Shown piece by piece: positions 24,285 to 32,155 of a stretch of 62,287 nt of DNA. Every line of letters begins with the position of its first letter. Positions within the stretch are counted from its first letter, which is position 1. The translations under genes were made by a program, and so were the position numbers. The stretch comes from Lachnospiraceae bacterium (GTDB lineage: Bacteria > Bacillota > Clostridia > Lachnospirales > Lachnospiraceae): assembly GCA_009779895.1 (NCBI GenBank), contig WRBB01000017.1:1-62287 (forward strand), read 5' to 3'. The notes below the pieces were generated by a model that saw only the letters and a program-made list of their open reading frames with translations, did not search any database and was not told where the DNA came from.

Positions 24285-25493
24285 TTAATATGAAGATGCG
24301 CCAATCGCATTGTAAGAACCATAAATCGGAGCAATTACGGAAACCATTACCACGCCTACAATCACCGCCATTATGATAATCAAAGCAGGCTCCATAAAGG
24401 ATACCATTTTATTAATCGCCATTTGCGCTTCATAATCCAGCGTATCGGCGGTAGAATCAAGCATCGCATCCAAGCTGCCTGTTTCTTCTCCTATCATAAT
24501 AGAGGATACCATTTTTTTCACAAAACCATCCACACCACCCAAAGCTGCGGATAAGTTTTGCCCTGCACGAATCTTTTTTATGGCCGCATCAAACTGCTCT
24601 TCTATATAACAATTACCCACTGTACTCTTGCTAATTTGCAATGCCATAATCATAGGCAAACCCGCCGAATACAAAGAGCTTAAAGTACGGGAAAAACGTG
24701 CGGAATATAAAACACGCAACAACTTACCAAATACAGGCATTTTTAGTTTTATCTTATCTTTATAAAATTTCACTCGTGGTATACGGAACAAACCTATAAA
24801 AGAAGGAATTAGAACCACCAATGCAATCACCAAAATATACCAGCGTGTCCGAATAAAAGTACTAATGCCCATCATCATGGTGGTCAAAAACGGCAAACTT
24901 TCCATCTGTGCAAACATATCATCAAACTGTGGTAACACAAAAGAAAAAATGAAACATACCACCAAAACAATCATCGTACATAAAATGCCCGGATAAACCA
25001 TAGCACCACTTACTTTTGCTTTCAAACGATATTCTTTTTCATAATGCTCTGCCATCCGCAGTGCCACCTGGTCCATACTGCCACTTGCCTCAGCCGAACG
25101 GTACATAAAAATCATCAACGGCGGAAAACAATTGCCCTGCTCTTCCATCGCTGTGGATAGAGGCGTACCTTGGCGAATGCTTTTGAGCACCGCTTCGTAA
25201 ACAGCCTTTTCCTGTGCTTTTTTGGTCTCTTCATTGGCCACAATACCAAGGGCCCGAACCAAAGAAACCCCTGATTGCAAGAGCATACCCAAAGAGCGGT
25301 TGAAATCCGTCAATTGCTTTGCTTTCAATTTTCGACCGGCAGACTTTTCACTCACCTTAGAGGAAAACAAAAATAAACCCTGCCCTTTCAAACGAGCGTA
25401 TAAATCATGCTCCGATGCCACTTCCAAAACACCTGAATGTATTTTTCCCTCTAAGTTTTTTGCTTTGTATTTATAGAGTGTCAAGCCTTTCAC
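24285..25493 (-). CDS. pilC: Type IV pilus platform protein PilC (GspF family)
   Basis: The 402-residue inner-membrane protein has two tandem T2SF domains. Each has the pattern G-x-P-L-x-x-A; the first is IRQGTPLSTAMEEQGNCFPP with ASGSMDQVALRMAEHYEKE, and the second is YSAGLPMIMALQIS with GEETGSLDAML. Three membrane helices are at about 170-192, 220-240 and 375-395. It forms the base on which PilB and PilT rotate subunits. The start could be GTG (25493) or TTG (25484, with AAGGGGGTG as its ribosome site); both keep the same domain. It lies 12 bp ahead of the PilM-PilN gene. Confidence 0.92.
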   Translation of the reverse strand: MKGLTLYKYKAKNLEGKIHSGVLEVASEHDLYARLKGQGLFLFSSKVSEKSAGRKLKAKQLTDFNRSLGMLLQSGVSLVRALGIVANEETKKAQEKAVYEAVLKSIRQGTPLSTAMEEQGNCFPPLMIFMYRSAEASGSMDQVALRMAEHYEKEYRLKAKVSGAMVYPGILCTMIVLVVCFIFSFVLPQFDDMFAQMESLPFLTTMMMGISTFIRTRWYILVIALVVLIPSFIGLFRIPRVKFYKDKIKLKMPVFGKLLRVLYSARFSRTLSSLYSAGLPMIMALQISKSTVGNCYIEEQFDAAIKKIRAGQNLSAALGGVDGFVKKMVSSIMIGEETGSLDAMLDSTADTLDYEAQMAINKMVSFMEPALIIIMAVIVGVVMVSVIAPIYGSYNAIGASSY

Positions 25494-25511
25494 CCCCTTG
25501 CTTTCATGGAC

Positions 25512-25979
25512 TTAAAAACCCATCTGATTCATATACCAACCAATAAGCCATTCGCCCAAAAATACGGCAACAATCATACCTGCACATAGGAATGGTCCAA
25601 AAGCAAAATGCTCTTTTTTATCTTTCTTTTTTGTAAGCAAAAGCCATATACCATAAATGCCGCCACCTAGGATGCTTAAAAAGAATGCAAGCAATGTCAA
25701 GCGAAACCCTAAGTAAAACCCTGCTGCCGCCATCAACTTAATATCACCTCCGCCAAAGGCATTTGGCACCGCCATGGTAATCAACAAAAGAGGCAAGCTG
25801 ACACAAATCAGGCCAACCAACCGCTCCCAAAGAAGCAAATCCCGCTGAACAAAAGCAGCAAGCACACCGATGCCTAATACAATCCCTACCGCTACATTGG
25901 AAATCTCCATGGTGCGAATATCCCAAATGGCAATGATAATCAGCAAAATCACAAATGCGATCAACAAAATATACGTCAT
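25512..25979 (-). CDS. Short prepilin peptidase (A24 family)
   Basis: The 155-residue membrane protein has about five helices and both catalytic aspartates, one in IWDIRTMEISN (Asp20) and one in the FGGGDIKLMAAAGFYLG motif (GxGD type). It lacks the Cys-rich N-terminal methyltransferase domain of full-length PilD, so it is expected to cut the pilin leader but not to N-methylate. Its ATG overlaps the stop of the upstream pilin-like gene by four bases. The pilin substrate is encoded 470 bp upstream in the same operon. Confidence 0.88.
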   Translation of the reverse strand: MTYILLIAFVILLIIIAIWDIRTMEISNVAVGIVLGIGVLAAFVQRDLLLWERLVGLICVSLPLLLITMAVPNAFGGGDIKLMAAAGFYLGFRLTLLAFFLSILGGGIYGIWLLLTKKKDKKEHFAFGPFLCAGMIVAVFLGEWLIGWYMNQMGF

Positions 25980-26416
25980 TTTAATATCCTATCCAGATAA
26001 TATACTTCCCAAGTATATTTCCCGCTTCCCTGATGTATGATACGAACAGCAAAATCTCCCTCTTCATACAGCATTTGTTCTACCACATTGTTCTGTATAT
26101 CCCAAGCAACCAGATAAAAATTGCCCTCTACCTGCGACTTTTCACGAATCTCCGCTTCCGCCTGCTTGGAAAAACCGGACTGTCGTCCACTGTCCACAAA
26201 GGGAGTACCAAAACCTAGATATTCCAAACTCAACAAACGTGCAGACAACTCTACATTTTTTGCATTGCCCTGTACGGCTCGTGCTTCCACGCGCCGAAAA
26301 ACACTTGTGGCGGTGGGCCAAACCACCGCCACACAGACCAAAACTATGATCAATATAACTATAATAATACTTTTGATGTACTCCACAGAGCATTTCGAGG
26401 ATTCTTTCTTTTTCAT
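25976..26416 (-). CDS. Pilin-like membrane-anchored protein of the pilus operon
   Basis: This protein has 146 residues. A basic N-terminus (MKKKESSKCSVEYIKS) leads into a single hydrophobic helix (IIIVILIIVLVCVAVVW), then a soluble domain of about 105 residues with mixed helix and strand character. The layout is that of a minor pilin, but the usual Gly|Phe-Thr-Leu-x-Glu leader site is absent; a Glu is present only as SVEYIKS. It lies between the pilin and the prepilin peptidase and overlaps the latter by four bases. It could be a minor pilin with an unusual leader or an assembly factor. I do not recognise a family. Confidence 0.6.
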   Translation of the reverse strand: MKKKESSKCSVEYIKSIIIVILIIVLVCVAVVWPTATSVFRRVEARAVQGNAKNVELSARLLSLEYLGFGTPFVDSGRQSGFSKQAEAEIREKSQVEGNFYLVAWDIQNNVVEQMLYEEGDFAVRIIHQGSGKYTWEVYYLDRILK

Positions 26417-26446
26417 AATGAGTCCTCACTTCCAATGTACACTGTT

Positions 26447-26908
26447 TTACCTTGCGTCAGATACAGCCCAGTTTGCACCATCCGGAGAAATCGTCAATGT
26501 TGCCGTTTTTCCTCTGGCAACATCTGTATAAGTCATACCCGTTATGACCTCAGACTGTCCATTGTAAGGAACACTTGCTTCATACTGTTTTGTCAACGCC
26601 GCCAACTCTGCCACATCAGCACCGGCACCAGCACCATTGACCCTGCCGTTGGAATTTGTAACCACGGCGATCGTACCGCCGCCACCCAATCCCAACTCTT
26701 GCTCTGTCAAAATCGTTTGCGCAGATAAATAAACAGTCCTTGCGTCTACAATCACTTGTCTATCTCTGGCTCTTTGAATCCAGGTAATCAGCCCGGGAAC
26801 AAGGATTGCCAATAAAATCGCCAGAATGACCAATACTACAATGAGCTCCACTAAGGTAAAACCTTTTTTGTTTTTTGATACATTTCTTAGTTTTTGGATA
26901 ATGTTCAT
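26447..26908 (-). CDS. Type IV pilin (major subunit)
   Basis: The 153-residue prepilin has a 16-residue basic leader ending KNKKG|FTLVELIVVLVILA, with Glu5 of the mature protein in place. The hydrophobic helix runs into a short amphipathic helix (ITWIQRARDRQVIVDARTVY) and a small C-terminal domain rich in Gly, Ala and Thr. No Cys pair is present, so the domain is not closed by a disulfide. It is the first gene of the operon, about 95 bp downstream of a good promoter, with AGAGAGG as ribosome site. Being first fits a highly expressed subunit. Confidence 0.93.
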   Translation of the reverse strand: MNIIQKLRNVSKNKKGFTLVELIVVLVILAILLAILVPGLITWIQRARDRQVIVDARTVYLSAQTILTEQELGLGGGGTIAVVTNSNGRVNGAGAGADVAELAALTKQYEASVPYNGQSEVITGMTYTDVARGKTATLTISPDGANWAVSDAR

Positions 26909-27001
26909 AACTTTTACCTCTCTTCCCGAAATGCGTGATTAAAAATCGGATTCCTCTAGTAGTGTCTTTCAATTTTAATATAAACGAGTCTTCTTTACGT
27001 C

Positions 27002-27030
27002 ATTATACGATATTTATAATTTTTATGCAA
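27002..27030 (-). promoter_or_regulatory. Promoter of the type IV pilus operon
   Basis: On the minus strand TTGCAT (27030-27025) and TATAAT (27007-27002) are spaced by 17 bp. Transcription would start near 26996 and give a leader of about 90 nt before the pilin ATG. I looked for a c-di-GMP riboswitch in that leader and did not recognise one. Confidence 0.65.
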
Positions 27031-27063
27031 TAGTTATTTTGTTTATAAAGATTTTATAATTCG

Positions 27064-28293
27064 CTAAAACCGCTTGTATCTACCTTGTACCATCTGTACC
27101 CGCTCTCCATACATCCAATAGACACATTCTCCCAAAGTCACATATTTGATAATGCTCTTTGGATTTTCCGGCGTAAATGCCAAAAATACACCTTTATCAT
27201 AAATATGAAAGCTACCATTTGGAATAAATGGTATGGCCGGCACCACTTCAATGGGAAAAAACAAATTCACCTGTCCGCCATATAATTCCCCTTTAAAATG
27301 CCAACCGAATTGATCCAAACGCAATACACCACGTCCGCAAGACATCAAATTGGAGCCTTTTTTGGAGCGGCTGCGCACGGTTACTTGTATGCCTTTCGGA
27401 AAAATATCTCGTACCAGAAAACTCTTTTCATAGTTAATTTGTAGTTTGTGCCATTTTACAATGGTATCAGGTATCTTGCTGCTACCTACCGTCTGCAATC
27501 GACCCTCCCGATTCACCTTTGCCGTATTGCCGCATTCTTTGCAATAAATATAATTGCCCTTGGTTCTTAACGTAAACTCTTTGCCGCAATTCGGACAATA
27601 ATACAATAAACTTTCTAAGCCTTTTGCCCGGTTCATACCAAAAAATACCTTTAAGGGACGAGTTGGCTTTGGCAGACTCACCCCACTTAAACTATCATTG
27701 ATAATTTGATTGATTTCCGCCACGGGAAAGGATTTGCACTGCTCTTTTGTCAATACATTACGCAAAGTCATTTTAATTTGACCATAGCTTGCCCAACGAC
27801 GCCACATCGGATAACAATTGTAAGCCCCCTCCACATAACAACTAACCACCGGAACACGAAACATTTTAATTAGCTTGCCCGTAGCTTCATGCATACCCAT
27901 ATATTTTCCATCTACAGAGCAACGCCCCTCTGGAAAAATCAGAATCTTCCCGCCACGGTTTAGCACATATTGAATAGATTTGATCGTTCTTGGGTCCGGA
28001 TCAAATAAATTTTTTGGAATACAACCCATCATAGCTAACAATTTGTGCAAGGGTTTATAAAAGAAAAACATCTGCGCTGCTACCGCATTTAAACGCTGGG
28101 GATACATGGCCAACATAATCAGCAGAAAATCCATATAAGAAGTATGATTGCAAAGAATAATATAAGAGCCATCCATGGGTTTATAATCCCGCCGATCCAC
28201 TTTCAAATTAAAAAATAATTTTATAAACGGGTAGAGCAAAATATAAGCCATACCATATATCATTGGATTGGGTGATTTTACTTTCAGATTCAT
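27064..28293 (-). CDS. PlsC-type 1-acylglycerol-3-phosphate acyltransferase with C-terminal zinc ribbon
   Basis: The N-terminal half is a membrane acyltransferase with the catalytic NHTSYMDF (H-x4-D), a middle FPEGRCSVDGKYMG (EGR motif) and a late PVVSCYVEGAYNC. It should acylate lysophosphatidic acid or a related lysolipid. The second half is unusual. It has a zinc ribbon YCPNCGKEF ... YIYCKECGNTAKV (four Cys at CxxC...CxxC) and then a beta-rich region of about 140 residues ending in WMYGERVQMVQG. The total of 409 residues is well above the 200-250 usual for PlsC. It could bind nucleic acid or protein, or only stabilise the fold. It stands alone between the pilus promoter and the MerR gene. 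Confidence 0.8.
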   Translation of the reverse strand: MNLKVKSPNPMIYGMAYILLYPFIKLFFNLKVDRRDYKPMDGSYIILCNHTSYMDFLLIMLAMYPQRLNAVAAQMFFFYKPLHKLLAMMGCIPKNLFDPDPRTIKSIQYVLNRGGKILIFPEGRCSVDGKYMGMHEATGKLIKMFRVPVVSCYVEGAYNCYPMWRRWASYGQIKMTLRNVLTKEQCKSFPVAEINQIINDSLSGVSLPKPTRPLKVFFGMNRAKGLESLLYYCPNCGKEFTLRTKGNYIYCKECGNTAKVNREGRLQTVGSSKIPDTIVKWHKLQINYEKSFLVRDIFPKGIQVTVRSRSKKGSNLMSCGRGVLRLDQFGWHFKGELYGGQVNLFFPIEVVPAIPFIPNGSFHIYDKGVFLAFTPENPKSIIKYVTLGECVYWMYGERVQMVQGRYKRF

Positions 28294-28358
28294 AAAATAA
28301 AAGCCTCTTTCTCTTACTATTTTTATTTCTATATAAAATAATCATGGCAAAATAAAGT

Positions 28359-29162
28359 CTACAGCAAACGCAATTGTATCTCTGTCAGAAACTCCTTTTC
28401 CCGTTTTGTATCCCGATTGTCAATATGATACAACTCAAAGGGTTTACCGTCATGATTCAGTCTTTTTTCTTTGGCATACTGAAACATTTTTTCTACCAAT
28501 TTTAAGTTTTGTTTGTACTTTCCTCTGTAATAATAAGAAAGATACGCACCCTCCGGTAACATAAAATCATGCTCTCTCATTTTTACTTCCAATATAAAGA
28601 AAATAGACTGATATACATTCGCCCGCCCTTGATTTAAGTAATCCATATCAAAAAAAGCCCCAATGGCTTGATTGCCAAAATCGCGAATCTTATCCTCATG
28701 TTTTTGCTCTAGCTTTTTCACCAGAAAATCCATTTCCTCATCTCTGGTGATATGCTCACTTAAACGGACGCAGGAACGATTGGTGACTTTTTTAACCACA
28801 AACACATCCGGCTTAATTTCCAAAGACCGGCTAATATCCAAAATTCTCTCATGAATAAAACGCTCACGCAAACATAATTCTTTCAGCTGCTCTTTTACAT
28901 ATTCTTGCTCACGATGGAGCATTTCCAAAGTATTGCTGACACATTGATGATCCAAATAGTCTTTGATTTGCTCCATGGAAAAATCCAAATGGCGTAAATC
29001 ACGAATCATATTTAATTTATACATATCTTTTAAATTGTACAAGCGATAACCGTTGGTATCCCGCCGCGGCTTTAAAATGCCTAGCTTTTCATAATAACGG
29101 ATGGAATCCGTACCAATGCCATAAAGCTTAGATATTTCGCTAATTTTATAATAATCTTTCAT
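28359..29162 (-). CDS. MerR-family transcriptional regulator
   Basis: The start at 29162 (MKDYYKISEISKLYGI) has ATGGAG seven bases upstream. The 267-residue protein has the MerR winged helix (GTDSIRYYEKLGILKPRRD and NGYRLYNLKDMYKLNMI), then a dimer coiled coil (SNTLEMLHREQEYVKEQLKEL). The C-terminal domain of about 150 residues has the length and pattern of a GyrI-like small-molecule binding domain, with LPEGAYLSYYYRGKYKQN. It is divergent from the YitT gene, and the shared interval holds a MerR-type promoter, so that gene is its likely target. The inducer is unknown. Confidence 0.88.
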   Translation of the reverse strand: MKDYYKISEISKLYGIGTDSIRYYEKLGILKPRRDTNGYRLYNLKDMYKLNMIRDLRHLDFSMEQIKDYLDHQCVSNTLEMLHREQEYVKEQLKELCLRERFIHERILDISRSLEIKPDVFVVKKVTNRSCVRLSEHITRDEEMDFLVKKLEQKHEDKIRDFGNQAIGAFFDMDYLNQGRANVYQSIFFILEVKMREHDFMLPEGAYLSYYYRGKYKQNLKLVEKMFQYAKEKRLNHDGKPFELYHIDNRDTKREKEFLTEIQLRLL

Positions 29163-29201
29163 ACAAAACTCCATATTAAAAAACTTTTTTCAAAAAATCT
29201 C

Positions 29202-29232
29202 TTGACCTTAGTATCATACCAAGGTTTATACT
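29202..29232 (+). promoter_or_regulatory. MerR-type promoter and operator (19-bp spacer)
   Basis: TTGACC (29202-29207) and TATACT (29227-29232) are separated by 19 bp, too long for normal sigma-70 use and characteristic of MerR-activated promoters. The spacer holds a near-perfect dyad, ACCTTAGTAT-C-ATACCAAGGT (29205-29225). It lies between the divergent MerR gene and the YitT gene, reading toward the latter. Confidence 0.8.
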
Positions 29233-29264
29233 TTTGTCAAGGAGAAAAGGAGAATTGATTCATT

Positions 29265-29987
29265 ATGGACTCAGACATAGAAGAGGAACAGAATTTTAGC
29301 AACTATTTAAAAAAACTATCTTTGATTGTACTTGGAAATACAATCATCGCTTTTACCTTTATCAATATTCATCAACAAGTCAATATGACCGAAGGCGGTC
29401 TTTTGGGTTTGGTATCCGTGATTAACCATTGGTTTGGAATTCCATCCTACTTGATTGTGCCGATACTAAACGTTTTGTTTTATGCCATTGCCGCAAAATT
29501 TTTAGGCATACGATTTATCAAAGTATCCATCGTATCCACCATCGTCTTAACTGTTTTTTTGCGGATATTTGAGCATATGCCACGCATACTTCCGTATATG
29601 GGACAACGTCCGCTGATGGCCGCCATTTTAGGCGGAACGATTGTTGGCATTGGCTGTGGCATCATTGTTCGACAAGGGGGCTCCAGCGGCGGTGATGACG
29701 CACTTGCATTGACCCTGACCAAAATTTCCGGTTGGCGGATTGCAGTCATATACTTTTTGCTTGATTTTGTTGTATTATTGCTGGTATTAACTTATATTCC
29801 ACCACAGCGCATCGTATTTTCCTTAATTACAGCACTTTGCTCATCCATCCTGTTGGATCTTGTCACCAAGATAAACCGATCCCGTTGTCAACGCTTTGGC
29901 AAAACGGCAATTTGCAGGTATCGGACAAGCTTGCGCAAGGTGAAACGTAGGGCATGCATTACCATAGCAGCATTTCTTTACAGATGA
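29265..29987 (+). CDS. YitT-family membrane protein with extended C-terminus
   Basis: The first 200 residues are a DUF161/YitT_membrane protein with about five helices and typical motifs (VNMTEGGLLGL, GTIVGIGCGIIVRQGGSSGG, DALALTLTK). It lacks the cytoplasmic DUF2179 domain of longer relatives. The last 40 residues (from SRCQRFGKTAIC) are basic, look unlike the family and are read antisense through the end of the MOSC gene; the original stop seems lost. AAAAGGAG precedes the ATG. The MerR promoter upstream suggests induction by a small molecule. The function of YitT proteins is not established. Confidence 0.85.
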   Translation: MDSDIEEEQNFSNYLKKLSLIVLGNTIIAFTFINIHQQVNMTEGGLLGLVSVINHWFGIPSYLIVPILNVLFYAIAAKFLGIRFIKVSIVSTIVLTVFLRIFEHMPRILPYMGQRPLMAAILGGTIVGIGCGIIVRQGGSSGGDDALALTLTKISGWRIAVIYFLLDFVVLLLVLTYIPPQRIVFSLITALCSSILLDLVTKINRSRCQRFGKTAICRYRTSLRKVKRRACITIAAFLYR

Positions 29988-30245
29988 TATCTCTAGTTTC
30001 ATCTCACCTACACGCAATATTTTGCCTGTTGTAAGATACGTAAAATCCAAACCCTGCACGATGATATTTGCTTTAAATTTAAAACATAAGCCCTCTGTTG
30101 TTTGCGCTTTTTGCCAAGCATCTAGGGCTTTGTTTTTTAATGTAATTTGACGCTCATTTTCCGCATCTTTTATACCATAAAGCGCAGAAACCGCCTGTTT
30201 TTTTTCGCCGCTATACAACTCTGAAACAATGCCTGTCTGTCTCAT
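29841..30245 (-). CDS. MOSC-domain protein (molybdenum/tungsten cofactor locus)
   Basis: The 134-residue protein is a single MOSC domain with GIVSELYSGEKKQ at the start. A Cys-rich middle (KKCCYGNACPTFHLAQACPI) replaces the usual single sulfur-carrying Cys segment, and the end is AKALTTGSVYLGDKI. MOSC domains bind pyranopterin cofactors or carry persulfide sulfur. It is the last gene of the cofactor operon; its ATG overlaps the MoeA-PBP stop by four bases. The last 147 bp overlap the convergent YitT frame. Six Cys in a 45-residue stretch is unusual and might bind metal, which is speculation. Confidence 0.8.
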   Translation of the reverse strand: MRQTGIVSELYSGEKKQAVSALYGIKDAENERQITLKNKALDAWQKAQTTEGLCFKFKANIIVQGLDFTYLTTGKILRVGEMKLEISSVKKCCYGNACPTFHLAQACPIPANCRFAKALTTGSVYLGDKIQQDG

Positions 30246-32155
30246 AGATACAATACCTCACCCATTTTATCATAGCAATAACCACCAAAGGATTCCAGTT
30301 TCTCCCGCAAGGCTTCACTTTGCAATACCCGAAGCAACTCTTTTATTTGCGGCAACTCCAAATATTTCACCGGCAAGGCAAAATCATATTCTTCCAAATC
30401 CACTGCTACAAAGTCCAAATCAAAGACTTTCGCCGCCGCCAAAATACCCAAACCTGCATCTGCGCTACCGCTCTTTACAATAGCAGCAACTGCCATATGG
30501 GTGGCTACTTCTCTACGATAACCGGATATATTTGCCGCATCAATATTCCTTTTTTTTAACTGATAGTCCAACAAAATACGGGTGCCGGAACCACGTTGCC
30601 GATTTACATAGGAGCAATGAACCATATCCTCTAATCCTTTGATGTTTTTGGGATTTCCCTTTTGCAGCAAAAAACCTTGCTGCCTCCCAACACCTTTGAT
30701 TAAAGCCATTGGCTCCTTGCAAACCTGTTTCACAAAGGCAATATTATAGATACCACTTTCCTCATCCAACAAATGTATGGGGGCCAAATGCGCCTCACCA
30801 CGTGCCAAGGACATCAAACCACCCATACTACCCACATGAGTGCTTGACAATTGAACCCCCTGCCCATAACTTGGCAATAAATCCGCCAAAACATCCAACA
30901 TCAAATCATGGCTCCCAATCACCATCAAGGTATTTTTGATTTGCTGCAAAGGGCGATATATTTGAACCATTACCCTTTCGCCTGCCTCTAGCCCCTCATG
31001 ATTTTGATCAATGATGCAAAAACCGTCTGCCCGTACCAATGACATAGCCGCACCGGCCCCTCTTGCCAAAGGTGCCGCAACCAATTTATCACCAACCTGC
31101 CCCACCTTAACACGAATGTACTCTTGATATTTTAAACCGGAAACCACCCGCCTACTCATCACAGCTTCCATGGTTTCTAACGCTTTGGTTGGCCTTTTGC
31201 CCAAAAGAGATAAAACAGGCTGTACAAACATTTCAAAATCAATATAAGCCGACACCGGATAACCCGGCAAACCAATGACAGGCTTTTGATTCACCAATGC
31301 CAATATCACCGGTTTTCCCGGCTTAATCGCCACACCATGGATCAGCACCGTTCCAAGCTCCTGCAAAACATGTACGGTAAAATCTTCCCGTCCGGCACTG
31401 GAACCGGCATTTATCAAAACCATATCATACGCTTTGACCGCTTGGACAATGTTGCTTTTTAATAAATCATAATCATCAGCAATGGCCGGATGCCGATGGG
31501 CAATCCCCCCTGCTTCTGTCACCAAACCGACAAACATCTGAGAATTCGACTCGATAATATCACCGTCTTTTGGTTCTGTACCCGGCTCTATCATCTCTGT
31601 TCCTGTGGGGAAAATACCCACTTGTATTTGCTTTTGTACCGAGATCTCCGTAACCCCCGCCGATAACAACACACCTATGTCAATGGGGCGAATAAGATGA
31701 TCCCTAGTCAAAATAAGCTCACCTGCTACGATATCTTCCCCAATGGGACGCACATGTTGCCAAGGAAAAGCAGGCTCCACAATTTTGAGTTGATGTTCTG
31801 TTTTCTCCAACAACACTTCCGACATAATTACCGCATCAAAAGGAGCTCGAATGGGGTCGCCGGTATCAATCTCCATGTAATCATCACCTGCTGTGAGTGT
31901 AATGGGTGTCGCTTCATCGGCTCCGACGGTATGAGATGCAACCACCGCGATTCCATCCATTGCAGAAGCGTTATAAAGGGGGGAACAGTATTTGGCATAC
32001 ACTGCCTCTTTTGTCACCCTACCCAAACTCTCTTGCACAGGAACGGTTTCATATTCGTATGTTACCACCTTTTTTAATTGGCTTAAATAAATATCCAACG
32101 CCTCTTTTGCAGGAGTGGTTGTTAAATATAGATTTTGTCTTTTTATCTTATTCAA
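30242..32155 (-). CDS. MoeA-like molybdotransferase fused to a PBP-like domain
   Basis: Residues 1 to about 400 are MoeA (YNASAMDGIAVVAS, then FPTGTEMIEPGTEP, INAGSSAGREDFT, HGVAIKPGKP and GLPGYPVSAYIDF). Residues about 410-637 are a periplasmic-binding-protein-like domain of the type found fused to MoeA or to ModE-like DNA-binding domains, with SSTHVGSMGGLMSLARGEAHLA and VNRQRGSGTRILLDYQL. The PBP-like part may sense molybdate, tungstate or cofactor. The gene overlaps the second moeA by four bases. A MoeA pair in one operon is common in organisms that use tungsten, where one paralogue is thought to handle each metal; which does which cannot be read here. Confidence 0.9.
   Translation of the reverse strand: MNKIKRQNLYLTTTPAKEALDIYLSQLKKVVTYEYETVPVQESLGRVTKEAVYAKYCSPLYNASAMDGIAVVASHTVGADEATPITLTAGDDYMEIDTGDPIRAPFDAVIMSEVLLEKTEHQLKIVEPAFPWQHVRPIGEDIVAGELILTRDHLIRPIDIGVLLSAGVTEISVQKQIQVGIFPTGTEMIEPGTEPKDGDIIESNSQMFVGLVTEAGGIAHRHPAIADDYDLLKSNIVQAVKAYDMVLINAGSSAGREDFTVHVLQELGTVLIHGVAIKPGKPVILALVNQKPVIGLPGYPVSAYIDFEMFVQPVLSLLGKRPTKALETMEAVMSRRVVSGLKYQEYIRVKVGQVGDKLVAAPLARGAGAAMSLVRADGFCIIDQNHEGLEAGERVMVQIYRPLQQIKNTLMVIGSHDLMLDVLADLLPSYGQGVQLSSTHVGSMGGLMSLARGEAHLAPIHLLDEESGIYNIAFVKQVCKEPMALIKGVGRQQGFLLQKGNPKNIKGLEDMVHCSYVNRQRGSGTRILLDYQLKKRNIDAANISGYRREVATHMAVAAIVKSGSADAGLGILAAAKVFDLDFVAVDLEEYDFALPVKYLELPQIKELLRVLQSEALREKLESFGGYCYDKMGEVLYL

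Noticed and set aside
26909-26996. c-di-GMP riboswitch in the pilin leader
   Set aside because: The leader is about 90 nt and I could not find the conserved GEMM-type core, although such control is common for clostridial pili.
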